From Prostheceraeus crozeri (Eukaryota; Platyhelminthes; Polycladida; Euryleptidae): a DNA stretch of 64,000 bases. The position numbers were made by a program, and so were the translations under genes. Positions 23,101 through 32,804 of the stretch are shown piece by piece; within the stretch, counting starts at the first letter, position 1; each line of letters starts with the position of its first letter. The notes beneath the pieces are model-generated. The model searched no databases. It saw only the letters and a list, made by a program, of their open reading frames with translations, and had not been told where the DNA came from. The stretch covers positions 62,001 to 126,000 of the forward strand of contig CAJQUW010004580.1 in assembly GCA_907163375.1 (NCBI GenBank). The letters run 5' to 3'.

Positions 23101-24177
23101 CCCGACTATAAGCCTTGCCGCAAACTTTTACTCACCCAATATGATAAGGAAAACTATCTAGTCCACTTTTCCATCTCAAAATTTTATTTAGAAATGGGCA
23201 TGATTTTAAAAAGAGTTCACCGCATTATTAAATTTAGACAGAAAGCCTTCCTAAAACCATATATTGATAGCAACAGCCAGAAACGTGCACTAGCCCAAAA
23301 TAATTTTGAAAAAGATTTTGATAAGTATAAGAATAATAGTCTATTTGGTAAGACGATGGAGGATGTTAGAAAACGTGTAAACTATAAACTAGTCAATGAT
23401 GTTACAAAATTTAAGAAATTGGTCTCATCACCTCTATTCATCGATAGAGACATTATCGATGAGGACCTTGTAGGTGTTAAAATGATAAAATCTGAAGTTG
23501 AGTTGTGCAAGCCCATCTATATTGGCCAAGCTGTACTAGATTACTCTAAGCTTGAAATGTACCAACTCTTTTATAAAATACTAAAACCATGTCCTCTCGT
23601 AAAAGAGGTTCGTTTGTTGGGTGGTGATACAGATAGTTTCTTCTTAGGTATTACCACTCAAAAAGATTTAAATTTCAATGAAATATGAAAATCTTTAAAA
23701 AGATATTTTGATACATCAAATTATCCTACTGATCACCCACTCTACTCCATCAAAAATAAGGAAAAACGTGACTGCTTTAAGGATGAGACAGCAGGGAAGG
23801 AAATAGATTAAATGATTCTCCTCCGCCCAAAAATGTACAGTATGAAATTAAAGGATAGCGACGATAGTATTAAGCGTGCTAAAGGCATATCAAGATCATT
23901 GGTCTCTAACATGAAACATAAAAATTTCAGGAAAGCCTATAGAAATAAAAATATAACGTTTGTCAATATGACAATCTTAAAATCTAAGTCGCATGAGATC
24001 AAAACTCATGCTTTTAGGAAACGGGCGCTTTCAGCATGGGAGGATAAGAGGTGCTGGTTAGAACATAACATATCTCTTCCACATGGACATCCTGACACAA
24101 ACATACCACCACCCAAAAGAATTAAACTCACACTACCACATTCAGGAGACGTCTTAGCATTATCATCCTTAACTTAG
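20150..24177 (+). pseudogene. Protein-primed family B DNA polymerase (PolB), fossil
   Basis: This enzyme would replicate the linear element using a protein primer. Visible in order: C2H2 zinc-finger-like motifs at 20,410-20,620 (CADCEHIF, FSCDLCIQSF), another near 21,500 (YYCDRCIRNF), exonuclease motif I (VIYADIECYI, about 21,650), a DHDHITGKFRNALC stretch with conserved cysteines (about 21,960), exonuclease motif III (YLKLDVFLLADVF, about 22,530), polymerase motif A (DDQNNLYG, about 22,810), motif B (NNSLFGKTMED, about 23,330), motif C (GGDTDSFF, about 23,620) and an RPKMYS tail motif. Two GT-AG intron-like stretches precede the first finger, the first directly after the start codon (20,153-20,219 and 20,281-20,339). 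The gene is broken at about four places. AATAAA at about 24,321 could serve as the polyadenylation signal. Confidence 0.95.
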
Positions 24178-24341
24178 TATTTTCATGTTGATTTCTGTAG
24201 ATAAACATTGCTGTTTTATGTATCGCATTAGATCGTTTCTTCCTTGTGAATATATGCCTACAGTCATCCCATTCCCCCTATATCTGTGAAAAGACTTTTT
24301 CATATACATATTTGTATTTCAATAAAAATATCACAATGACT

Positions 24342-25860
24342 TCACTTTGTTTTCCGAAACACTAAAGTTACGAGGGATTTAGTATCTTTCACATGGATGC
24401 ACTCTTGTAAACCATTGGTAATTTTGATAGCAATAGATGGTATAGTTTGTTTGACGACGGGATGATAGAAAATAGATTCAAACATCTTCTCGACTATTCC
24501 ATATGAAGCGTCTTTATCATGAATGAAATCACGTAAAATGTATTCTTTTTTCTCACCAACAGAAATAGGTAGAATCAAATCACTTTGAATGTAAAGGTGC
24601 TGTTCATGTTTATCAAGTGTCATTGGTGTTTCTATACCAATCGTATGCGCAGCAGTAAACACAGTTTGTAGCATTGAAAAACCAAAGAGTTTTTTCAAAT
24701 TTTTACTCAATTGACATTGAATGTCATCACCCAGTTTCAGAACAATGCGTTGATTTTCAATTGAAAACGAAATGTGGTGTGTCTTTACATCATATTTACT
24801 TTTCATCACATGCTTCAACTTCTGTTGTATAAAAGGATTTACTACATGAATAAAGCTTTCAACTGTATGATATAGACGCGGCATTATATTGATAGCAACT
24901 TTAGATTCTTCATAAGACTGGTAAATTTTCTTGATGCGATCACCATAGATGTCCACCCACCATTCATCATTAACTGAATCAGCTTTAATGTGATATTCAT
25001 GAGAACCATACACCACACCGCTTCCAATAATAGGTGTATAATGTCTTACAAAATGGCGCAAGGTTGGAGAGAAATAAACTGTAAGTTTGTCATTATATTT
25101 CTGAATAACCAACTTATTTTTGTCCGCCACAATTTTCTCTCCATACTTCTTACCCACAGTCTCATCCCATCGTTTTACTAACTCAATAAGTGATAAAGGT
25201 TGAACACCACGCTTTTTCAAAATGATGCGTTCTTCGCATTCTACAACATCTTCATCAAATATTTTAAATCTATAATGAAATTTGTTGATTCGATTTGAAT
25301 AAACTTTTTTAACATTTGCAGTAGCAATTGACGTTAGATGTAGTCCATGACCAAAACCAAGATGTGGATAGAATTCATTATCCAACCTCAGTGTAAGACC
25401 TTTAGTAAAAGAATGAAAGCGAAGGAACTGTCTCCCACTTCAATGATAGATAGTAAACTCATAGACTTTCTGATCCTTATTCTTCATGATGGAAGTATTA
25501 CCACTGTTGAATGCCTTAATAATTTTCTCATTCCCAAATGGTTCATAATAATCTGATTTTATCTGAATCCATTCATAGTTCCACTTTCCATCTGATGTTA
25601 AATTGTATGGGAACTGGAATGCATTATTCATCGTTATTCCATCATGGGTGCGAGGAGTCAATATCATTTCTTCCAAATCATTCACATTCTGAATATTGCT
25701 ATCATAGCAAATACTAGAAACGCCAACCTCCCATTATCCTTCTAAATGTAGTGGGCGATTTAATTCTACTCGATAGTCTGATGGTTTATTTTGGGAAATT
25801 TATTCATAGAAGCATTACTGGGTAAGTAGATTAAAAACGAGTCTTTATTTTCACTTTCCA
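24342..25860 (-). pseudogene. Polinton structural-type protein, paralog 2 (fossil)
   Basis: It belongs to a family seen in many animal Polintons: an N-terminal LPSNAS-type motif (near 25,830), a long middle, and a C-terminal beta-rich module ending in IPSIAIKITNGLQ, then SLVTLVFRK. The same layout occurs in the neighbouring gene at 25,900-27,297, so the two are tandem paralogs. The C-terminal pattern of I.I.D..G..I.F followed by an LHFR-like ending suggests a virion surface or penton-associated protein; that assignment is inference from position and composition, not from a recognised domain. It is broken in at least two places. It shares the minus-strand block with capsid genes. Confidence 0.6.
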
Positions 25861-25899
25861 TATTATTCACATTGGAAAATATATTAGCATACTTTTGCA

Positions 25900-27297
25900 T
25901 TAACTCATCATTCGGAAATGGAGTGTGATACTTGTCACAGCATCTTTATGAAAAGGAATCAACGCACCAGCATCGTCATAAATTTCAATATCAATTTGTG
26001 GGATGTAGTTTGATTTCAGCTTTGTATAATGCACTTTCTTGAAAGTATGCTCAGATAAAATACTGCAGCTTTTTGACTGGTATGGTATCATTGCTAGCAA
26101 TGGAGCTTCAACATCTCCCACACGTACATCTTCACCAATATTGGAATATATCTGAAAATAGTTAATACGACGCGATAGTGACATGTCTGCGCTAGCTTTG
26201 GTTACAGTACCACTTTTAAAGATATTTTGATCAAAACCCAAAAGGTCCATTAGAGTTTTATCCATAATTAGTTCAATACCTTTTCCACTTATAGTGAGAG
26301 ACAAAACACCTTCTTTTTCAGAAAATGAAATATGTTGCTCATTAATCACTTCATTTAAATAATCTACAACCAATTTAACTGAAGTAATAATGCGAGGCAT
26401 CAACACTCTTGTTTCATGTAAGATACCACCTAAAGGCTCTACACACTTTCTGTATAAAGATACGCTCCATTCTATATCAAATTGACTTGACCTTTCACAT
26501 GGTAAATGTTGCATATCAAATTTTCCATGAACAGCTGCAGAACGATGTCGTAATAACTGATGAAAATCTTTCGAACAAACTAATACTAGATCATCATCAT
26601 TTAATTTACTTATTGCAATATGATTAGATGATTTGATATAAGTCAATGTTGCCACTTGTTTGCCATCAACTCGAAGGAGATAATTAAATTTCTTCAATAA
26701 TGTTTCAGGAGTCATGTTTGTCTTTCTTGGCTTAATCACAATCTTCTTCACCAACGTCTTCTCATTTTTTGGAATAAGATCTACATAATAAGCTTCCTCT
26801 CGATATATTAACTGTTTATGACCACTTGGGTGGTAATTAACGTTATAATTATCATAGCTTGTTAAGGCGCTAGCGAGGTAACCTGAATCATTTCTTAAAC
26901 TTGGACTTAAACCAACAATCCAATCTTTCTCAACTACATGATGTACATAATTACGATCATCATTGTGCGGAGTAAATTGGACAATATGTTTACACGCTTT
27001 ATTCAGGAAATCATATATAAACTTTTTACATGATAAGAGATCTTTCTTTGGCCACTGTGGAATGTATACTCGACAGCCCTTTTCACATTGGTAAACAGCT
27101 GTACGTCTCATATTAATAGTCATCACCTCATGATCAAAAGTATAGACACAGTTGCTATGAACAAGTTGAATGACACCCACTTCCCCCTTTCCATTTAGCT
27201 GTTGTGTATGATCAATGGGAGTAGAAAAGAGTGCGGCTCGACTACTAGCAAATCTATTTCCGGCCGCATTGCTAAGCAAAATATGATAAAACGACAT
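25900..27297 (-). CDS. Polinton structural-type protein, paralog 1
   Basis: A 465-residue protein from ATG at 27,297 that looks whole. The start MSFYHILLSNAAGN resembles the SFYLTLPSNSS-type N-terminus of a widespread Polinton protein family. The C-terminus YIPQIDIEIYDDAGALIPFH, then a TSITLHFR ending, is the family hallmark. The middle has no motif that I recognise. Paralog 2 follows downstream on the same strand. A minor-capsid, penton-like or fibre-like role is possible. Its start codon lies only 35 bp from that of the divergent PC4-like copy 1 (27,333), so the two must share a very compact two-way promoter. Confidence 0.7.
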   Translation of the reverse strand: MSFYHILLSNAAGNRFASSRAALFSTPIDHTQQLNGKGEVGVIQLVHSNCVYTFDHEVMTINMRRTAVYQCEKGCRVYIPQWPKKDLLSCKKFIYDFLNKACKHIVQFTPHNDDRNYVHHVVEKDWIVGLSPSLRNDSGYLASALTSYDNYNVNYHPSGHKQLIYREEAYYVDLIPKNEKTLVKKIVIKPRKTNMTPETLLKKFNYLLRVDGKQVATLTYIKSSNHIAISKLNDDDLVLVCSKDFHQLLRHRSAAVHGKFDMQHLPCERSSQFDIEWSVSLYRKCVEPLGGILHETRVLMPRIITSVKLVVDYLNEVINEQHISFSEKEGVLSLTISGKGIELIMDKTLMDLLGFDQNIFKSGTVTKASADMSLSRRINYFQIYSNIGEDVRVGDVEAPLLAMIPYQSKSCSILSEHTFKKVHYTKLKSNYIPQIDIEIYDDAGALIPFHKDAVTSITLHFRMMS

Positions 27298-27332
27298 TTT
27301 TATATTGCTGATCTGCGGCTTTGCATAACATC

Positions 27333-27690
27333 ATGAAGACTTGGATTTTGGACTCTCTACAATATATCAGAGTTGATCGTGATGGAAACGTACATTTCAA
27401 AAATTCTCATGGTCATACATCAAGAGGTATTACATTAACATGACGACAATTTGTCAACCTCAATGATATCATGAGGGATTTGGAATATTTTGAAACATTA
27501 AGATTCATCTCCTTGGGTGATCAAGTTTGGCTTCAACGTCGCAACAATGAAATTCAAATCTGCCATTCTCATTCCGCAAACTGTTTCTGATTTCTCAAAT
27601 ACAATTGGGAGAAGTATAGAAGATACATACATCGCTCCATCATGACATTTATTCGTCGTGAGTTCATCGCCCTACTATGCAAATCTTAAT
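27333..27690 (+). pseudogene. PC4-like protein, copy 1 (fossil)
   Basis: A diverged tandem copy of the gene at 27,712. Shared landmarks are LDSLQYIRVDRDGNVHFKN against LDSLQRIETDHDRNVYFKD, a GDQVWLQRRNNEIQI-type strand pair and a WEKYRRYIHRSI helix. Two half-repeats each read as beta strands with basic residues followed by a helix, which resembles the single-stranded-DNA-binding fold of transcription cofactor PC4. The match is by pattern only and needs a profile search. It is broken at about two places. Confidence 0.4.
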
Positions 27691-27711
27691 CAGACATGAC
27701 TACCACGCACC

Positions 27712-28033
27712 ATGAGTTGGAAATTAGATTCCCTACAACGTATTGAAACGGATCATGATCGAAACGTCTATTTCAAAGATTCAACTGGAAATGTGAGAAG
27801 AGAGTTTGCTTTATCTTATCGTCATTTTCAGTCTCTACATCATATCATGAAGGATTTGAAATACTTCTATATGAAAAGACATTCACGTATTGGAAATCGC
27901 ATATGGTTCCGCGTCAACAAACGGCGAATTCAACTCTATCATTCCCAACTCCATGCTAACTTCACATTTCATCAAGGTAGTTGGGAAAAGTATAAAAGGA
28001 AGGTACATCGCTCAATTACCTCATTTCTTCATT
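27712..28033 (+). CDS. PC4-like protein, copy 2
   Basis: The frame opens with ATG at 27,712 and is open past the TBP-like start at 28,034, overlapping it. Residues 1-55: KLDSLQRI, NVYFKDSTGNVRREFALS, and a helix with FQSLHHIMKDL. Residues 60-110: IGNRIWFRVNKRRIQLYHS, then a helix containing WEKYKRKVHRSITSFL. PC4 cores have the order G-K-x-R, basic strands, G-I-x-L, then a W-containing helix, and both halves fit this loosely. PC4 binds melted promoter DNA and assists RNA polymerase II. Its neighbour is TBP-like, which strengthens a transcription role. The long overlapping tail frame is probably not meaningful. Confidence 0.45.
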
Positions 28034-28578
28034 ATGAAGCGCCATCGCTACACCATCGTCAACATTCTCCGTCGCTTCAGACTCTACACCAAAATCGATC
28101 TCGCAAAATTACACCAACACCTTCAAAACAGCAAGTATTACCCAGGCCGACCTCAAATGTTAGTGGTGAAGATGAACAATTCACGGAATCTTCAACTCTT
28201 CCCAAATGGAACTGCACAGATTCTCGGCGCCCTTTCTCATTCATCTGCGCAGTCAATGCGCTTAGAGCTACAGAGACTACTACGTCGGATATGGAAGAGG
28301 GAGAGGTGTGTGATGTCGAATCTGACTGTGGACAATATGGTGATCTCTACTCAATTGAGTGAAAGTGTATCATTTTTGAAGATTCGTACAGCAGTTACAA
28401 TTTGTGTTATGAACCCGAACTTTTTCCTGCAGCTCTCATTAGTTGTTGGTTACCTGTGCATGTGGCAATCTTTCATAATAGTAAAGTGATCATTACTGGA
28501 CTAAAATCTCATGTACAAGCAAATGTGATCCTAGACTATCTCATCGAGTATGTACGTACCCAGCGGATTGTAAAATAA
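28034..28578 (+). pseudogene. TATA-binding-protein-like (TBP-like) gene in the Polinton (fossil)
   Basis: Starts at ATG 28,034. The first TBP-type repeat shows IVNILRRFRLYTKIDLAKL, then NSKYYPGRPQMLVVKM, LFPNGTAQILGALS and a following helix. These match, in order, the TBP pattern NxVSTVNLGCxLDLK, NAEYNPKRFAAVIMRI, IFSSGKMVCTGAKS. The linker reads LTVDNMVIS where TBP has FKIQNMVGS. The second repeat is marked by YEPELFP (about 28,408), nearly identical to TBP's SYEPELFPGLIY, then by VAIFHNSKVIITGLKSH near 28,460, like IVLLIFVSGKVVLTGAK. The size of about 180 codons equals a bare TBP core. The gene is broken at about one place. An AATAAA overlaps the end. Such a protein would bend TATA DNA and recruit RNA polymerase, possibly at the element's own TATA promoters. 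Confidence 0.85.
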
Positions 28579-28604
28579 AAAACAATTTTTCCAACATGAT
28601 GTTT
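28579..28604. terminator. Shared polyadenylation zone of convergent genes
   Basis: The plus-strand TBP-like gene and the minus-strand protease gene end 26 bp apart. AAAATAAAAAAC on the plus strand and an AAATAAA on the minus strand (TTTATTT near 28,604-28,610) overlap the ends, so one short spacer can serve both transcripts. Confidence 0.6.
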
Positions 28605-29066
28605 TTATTTCAAATCATGATAGAACTTACAAATCATTTTTTCATTAGAGGATGGATTACATGAAAAGTTTTGAATAACAGATACAAATCGAGATACATG
28701 TAAACGTTTTAAGATGAAGTACAGTACAAAAGCACCACACGTTGATGAAAGTGGATGTTGTAGTATGCGTTCATTTCGCTGATATTGACGCGTATGTTTT
28801 CTCAACCACTGCTGTGTTGGTATATTTGGAGGTTGAGCAAGAGAGTCAAATAGTTCACCACGTCGGTCTTCTCCAATAAAGATCGCTTTCCAATGCTCAC
28901 CGCCTAAATTCTGCGAATGAGTGTTTAGCACAATAAAGATGGGATAGTGATTTACTGCAGGTGGTAAGGTATCGAGTGAATAGACATTATCGAAAGCTTT
29001 CAACGTCGCTTCGTCTGCATTACGCTGCACTTTAGTCTTAATATCGTCAGCAGTCAACCAACTCAT
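28605..29066 (-). CDS. Adenain-type cysteine protease (PRO)
   Basis: A 153-residue protein that looks whole, from ATG at 29,066. It is a maturation protease of the adenovirus/Ulp1 clan that would cleave capsid precursors after Gly-Gly-type sites. The catalytic triad is visible: His in GEHWKAIFI (about residue 58), the acidic ELFDSLA (about 72-78) and Cys in SSTCGAFVLYF (about residue 110). Its ATG overlaps the stop of the capsid gene upstream by one base (TAATG), so expression is probably coupled or from overlapping transcripts. Probable substrates are the neighbouring pVI-like protein and the small basic protein, which contain GG-hydrophobic sites. Confidence 0.88.
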   Translation of the reverse strand: MSWLTADDIKTKVQRNADEATLKAFDNVYSLDTLPPAVNHYPIFIVLNTHSQNLGGEHWKAIFIGEDRRGELFDSLAQPPNIPTQQWLRKHTRQYQRNERILQHPLSSTCGAFVLYFILKRLHVSRFVSVIQNFSCNPSSNEKMICKFYHDLK

Positions 29067-30343
29067 TAACGATTATACTGAAGAATCACGTCACGATACT
29101 TTGTAATTTCAATGTTTGAATCGAAGACTGCATAAATTAATACATTGATCGTCTCAGGTAGTGTTCTTTTGAACGTCAAATCCAAACGAATATTATGAGG
29201 CACGTTCGCTTGACGATAGGGTGCACTAATATCGCTGTCAGAAGTCAAATCAAATGCATAAATAGTATATCCACTCTTAAACTCTTTCATAGTGAGTCCA
29301 TTGGTGTCATCCGTATTGTAAAAGCTAAAGACATCCATAAAATCAACATAACTGCGCATAAATTGATCCGCAGCAAAATCTGATTTGTAGGGTGGACCAG
29401 GATGACTCACACCATTTACACGTAAAGCAATTTCACTTAACTGATTGTGTTTAAAATTGAAAGGATTCTTCTTTATATTACCATTAACTGCATCATTTTC
29501 AACCATTGCCACCATGAGGAGCTTCGGTGCTTCCGATGGAAAGAGGCCATCTTTCATGAAACTCTTTTGATCTTTCGGAATTGTAAAGGTGAGAAGCTTT
29601 GTATGCTGAACGGGGTAAATGGCATTTTGGCGGTTAAGACCTTCAGCATGTCCTCTAATGACACTTGGATTCGGTACTACTCGACGAATGTAAAGTGCAA
29701 TATCTTCCACATGAATTCTAAAATTGTCAACTTTAGCAAATGCATTCAGCGCAAATTCAGGCTTATTCAATGTCAGCTTGAGTCGCATGCTGGTATTACA
29801 GAGTAAAAACTTTGACTGTCTAAAGAAGTCTAAATTCAGCGGACCATATAGCTGACATACTTTACTATCTTTAATCATAGTAGATCGCTTTACAAAGCCA
29901 CTGTTTGTTTCAACATCAAATTTTCCTGCTTCATCTCTGTACCATCCCATGGCTTCCATATGACTTTTTTGTGCTGCTGGATGAACCTGTGATACATGAT
30001 TGAAATATGATTTATAGGGATAATCGCTTTGACCACCTTCCACCTGCTGCTCTCCAATCGTTAGAGAAACATCGCGAAGTACTGTAGTCAATGGTAAATT
30101 GTTCAGTCCAACTTTATGTGTATCGTCAATAGCAGTTCCATCTGCTTGCTGAATTCTAAACCTCAAATCAACCATCGCATAACTCAAATCTATGTAGTCA
30201 TCACTACCACCAGGAATAACAAATTCAATGGGGCCAGCATTCTCAGCTGTTCGAGGATGATAATCTACAATACTTCAACTAAGAATATCTGTCTGTATGG
30301 CTTGTTGATCAAACAAACAAAATCCGGAAGTTTTACACTCCAT
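29066..30343 (-). pseudogene. Major capsid protein (MCP), fossil
   Basis: It resembles the double jelly-roll Polinton capsid proteins, often annotated as F54H12.2-like. Landmarks are IEFVIPGGSDDYIDL (about 30,190-30,235), MVDLRFRIQ, NNLPLTTVLRDVSLTIGEQ, YGPLNLDFFRQSKFLL, KKNPFNFKH, GYTIYAFDLTSD and a C-terminal strand with DSNIEITKYRDVI. The length of about 420 codons is normal for the lineage. It would form trimeric capsomers of an icosahedral shell. It lies between the pVI-like gene and the protease, an order common in Polintons. It is broken at about one place. Confidence 0.88.
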
Positions 30344-30345
30344 GA

Positions 30346-30801
30346 TTAGAAGTTATAGCAGCGTCGTCGTTTAGCGCCTGATGAATGATTAGAGCCTCTG
30401 CGACGTTTGCGTGAATGCCTTTTGACTGAAGATCGCATCCTACCAGCTCCGCGATGTTTCCTCCTTCCTTTATTCATTCGTTTAGGTGAGTTCTTTCCTT
30501 GAGTAACACCAGCAAAGGTCTGCTTCAATGTTTTTAAACCACGTTCCTTCCCAGGATTCAACAAACTGCTCTTAAAACTTCTACCTCTGGAAAGATCACT
30601 AGCAACATCACCAGCAAAGCCAACGGCATTACTTAAAACATTTCGTTTTAAAGATCTACCGACATTGGATATGAGAGGTGCTACAACAGATTTCAGTGCA
30701 CCAAGTATGCTACCTCCACGTTGGCGGCGAGCGCCGATGTAAATTTGTCCTCCACCACTTACATAGGAGGGTCGTGAATAAAATGAGGCAGTTGGATTCA
30801 T
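30346..30801 (-). CDS. pVI/pX-like small basic minor virion protein
   Basis: A 151-residue protein from ATG at 30,801 that looks whole. The N-terminus contains GGGQIYIGARRQRGGSILGA, with two GG sites of the kind cut by adenain proteases. It is followed by an amphipathic helix (ALKSVVAPLISNVGRSL), which in adenovirus pVI is membrane-lytic. The C-terminal 45 residues are extremely basic (GRRKHRGAGRMRSSVKRHSR and onward), suited to DNA condensation. It sits directly upstream of the capsid gene. Function is by analogy in composition and position; sequence similarity to adenovirus proteins is weak. Confidence 0.65.
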   Translation of the reverse strand: MNPTASFYSRPSYVSGGGQIYIGARRQRGGSILGALKSVVAPLISNVGRSLKRNVLSNAVGFAGDVASDLSRGRSFKSSLLNPGKERGLKTLKQTFAGVTQGKNSPKRMNKGRRKHRGAGRMRSSVKRHSRKRRRGSNHSSGAKRRRCYNF

Positions 30802-30842
30802 AGCTCAAACCATAAACATTGTTAGTTACAACTTTGCATGAA

Positions 30843-32110
30843 TCACTGTCGATCACTTAGATGAAAGATGTCGGCACGACGCATCCAAGAGTTCATACTT
30901 GAAGGATAACCAGTCCATTTAACAAGACACCATTCTTCACCTTGCCGTTTTTTACATCGAATGATTTTCTCTACCAAATATGTTTCACTTTCAGTGACTA
31001 CCTCAATCTCATCGCGGTAAAAGCTACCCTCAATTTCTTCATTATCGTAATGTTTCAACTTGTAGGTGGTCGGAGAGTCTTTTTGATTAATCCTTGATAC
31101 TGTAAATACCTCCTCTGTCCAATTCGGAAGGTACCCTTTAGCAAAAACACTTTTCACTTTTGAGATACGAACTTTATCACCAATTTTCACATCACTTTTC
31201 ACATGAGTGCGTTTACGTTGGAATGATTCGCGCACTTTATCTACATTGTCAGCATTTACATCTACTGGTCTGAATCCAATAGAACGATGGATAGAGTGAT
31301 TGTAGGCATGGAGTGTATCTAGTAGGACCTTTGTCCAATTTTGTGTCAAGTTGGCAGTAAAATGTCGCCACAAGCGATTTTTTAGTGTGCGATTAAAACG
31401 TTCAACGAGTGCAGCTTTATAAGCACTCTTTACACTAAACAACTCAATGTCATGCCTCTCAAATAATCTTCTCACATGCTGATTTTCAAACTCTTTTCCT
31501 TGATCACTCTGAATTCTTTTTGGAATGCGACCTTCTCGAAAAATTGTTTGGAATGCTTTTGCTACTCCTTTCCCTTCTTTAGTTTTTAAAGGTTGAGCCC
31601 ATGCATAACGCGAGAAAATATCAATGACGGTTAAAATAAAATTATTGCCCGAGTTATGTTTTGAAATGGAGGCGACATCACACAAATCTGCTTGCCACTG
31701 TTCATCAATGCCATGAACAATATAATGGCGGGTACGGTACTTCTTTTTTCGCTTGTTTGTGGAGTGTATAGGTAGCCTGACCCTTTAACCATCGTTTCAC
31801 TTGTGATTGTGGAAGACCACTCGCTTTTGACAATTTCTTGATCGATGCAAATCCTGCCGGATGTTTTACGTCATAATAGATTGACTTCAAACGTTCAGTC
31901 GATGACGACTGACTCTTTTTCCTCCTTTTCATCTTTTTGCTTTCTTGCCTTTCTACATTTACAACAACTGCAGCATTTAGCTTTAGCGGTTTTGCGATCG
32001 TGTTCACATTGCTTAGGAGTTTCATTGTGAGAGCTGGCGCAGCAAGTGCAAGTGACAACGACATTCACCTCTGGCGGCTCATTACATGGCAAGCAACACA
32101 TCTGCTTCAT
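30843..32110 (-). pseudogene. Retroviral-type integrase with chromodomain (INT), fossil
   Basis: The N-terminal part from ATG near 32,110 is cysteine-rich (CCLPCNEP, CTCCASSH, CCSCCKC) and basic. A helical DNA-binding-like stretch follows (KKLSKASGLPQSQVKRWL). The catalytic core has the D,D-35-E triad settings: LCDVASISKHN, QSDQGKEF and ALVERFNRTLK. An SH3-like basic part follows (KIGDKVRISK, then FTVSRINQKD), and then a C-terminal chromodomain (YLVEKIIRCKK, EEWCLVKWTGYP, MNSW). The enzyme joins element ends to target DNA with 6-bp staggers, in line with the cacgcc duplication. The chromodomain may steer insertion to modified histones. It is broken at about one or two places. Confidence 0.9.
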
Positions 32111-32111
32111 A

Positions 32112-32804
32112 TTAATAGTCTGAGAACATGTATTTCTTGGGAGGAGCTGTTTTACGTTTTCCTTTTACTAGTTTTAGTGGTGGCGTAGATCTACGTCGAG
32201 TTCTTCCTCTTGTTTGCTTAGTGAGTGTGGGAGGGGATGTAGCAGGTGACGTCTTAAACCAATTTGTTGGCATTTTCATCGTCTGAAGCATTGGAGCAGT
32301 AGCCACTGTTGAATCAAGTTCTTTCAATGTCTCATTATTCAAAGCAAATTTTGGCACATTATGCTTTTTCAATAGTTTAAGAAAGTATGACCAACCAGGT
32401 GGAACATAGCCCTGACGGCGCTTTCTACGTGTCGCATACTGAATCAAGTCTTCATAACGTGAAGCATCAATCACTTTATTTTCATCTGTAATGATTTCTC
32501 CTCTATCATTTACATTGAAATGGGGTTCAATACTGTTGAAAAGAGATATGGCATGTGCGCGAGATGCTAAAGGTGTAGCAGTCGATACAGAGTCACGCAT
32601 CTTATTCTTCAAGTTTTTCAATTGCTCAACAGTTTCCGATTGTAATAATACAGCACGATGTGGATCTTTGATGTGAACATTTTGCTGATAATCTATTTCT
32701 TTCCTATACATTTGATTTGCAAGAGGTTGCTTTACTTGCTGCATGGCAGTCAATTGTACATATTCATCCTGAGGAATAACAATCATGCGAGAATAAGAAC
32801 TCAT
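32112..32804 (-). CDS. Polinton 230-residue protein, unrecognised
   Basis: From ATG at 32,804, it looks whole. No known domain is recognised. It starts SSYSRMIVIPQDEYVQL and is mostly helical to about residue 120, with a GWSYFLKLLKKHNVPKF stretch near residues 138-154. It ends in a proline/threonine-rich basic tail (TRGRTRRRSTPP, GKRKTAPPKKYMF). Genes of this kind next to the ATPase occur in other animal Polintons as far as I recall. Its ATG overlaps the stop of the ATPase gene as ATGA. The basic tail suggests nucleic-acid contact or nuclear import, and a virion role is possible. Confidence 0.6.
   Translation of the reverse strand: MSSYSRMIVIPQDEYVQLTAMQQVKQPLANQMYRKEIDYQQNVHIKDPHRAVLLQSETVEQLKNLKNKMRDSVSTATPLASRAHAISLFNSIEPHFNVNDRGEIITDENKVIDASRYEDLIQYATRRKRRQGYVPPGWSYFLKLLKKHNVPKFALNNETLKELDSTVATAPMLQTMKMPTNWFKTSPATSPPTLTKQTRGRTRRRSTPPLKLVKGKRKTAPPKKYMFSDY

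Noticed and set aside
27890-28362. The long tail of the PC4-like frame as part of that protein
   Set aside because: From 28,034 on, the overlapping plus-one frame has clear TBP-like content, so the tail of the PC4-like frame is most likely a shadow.
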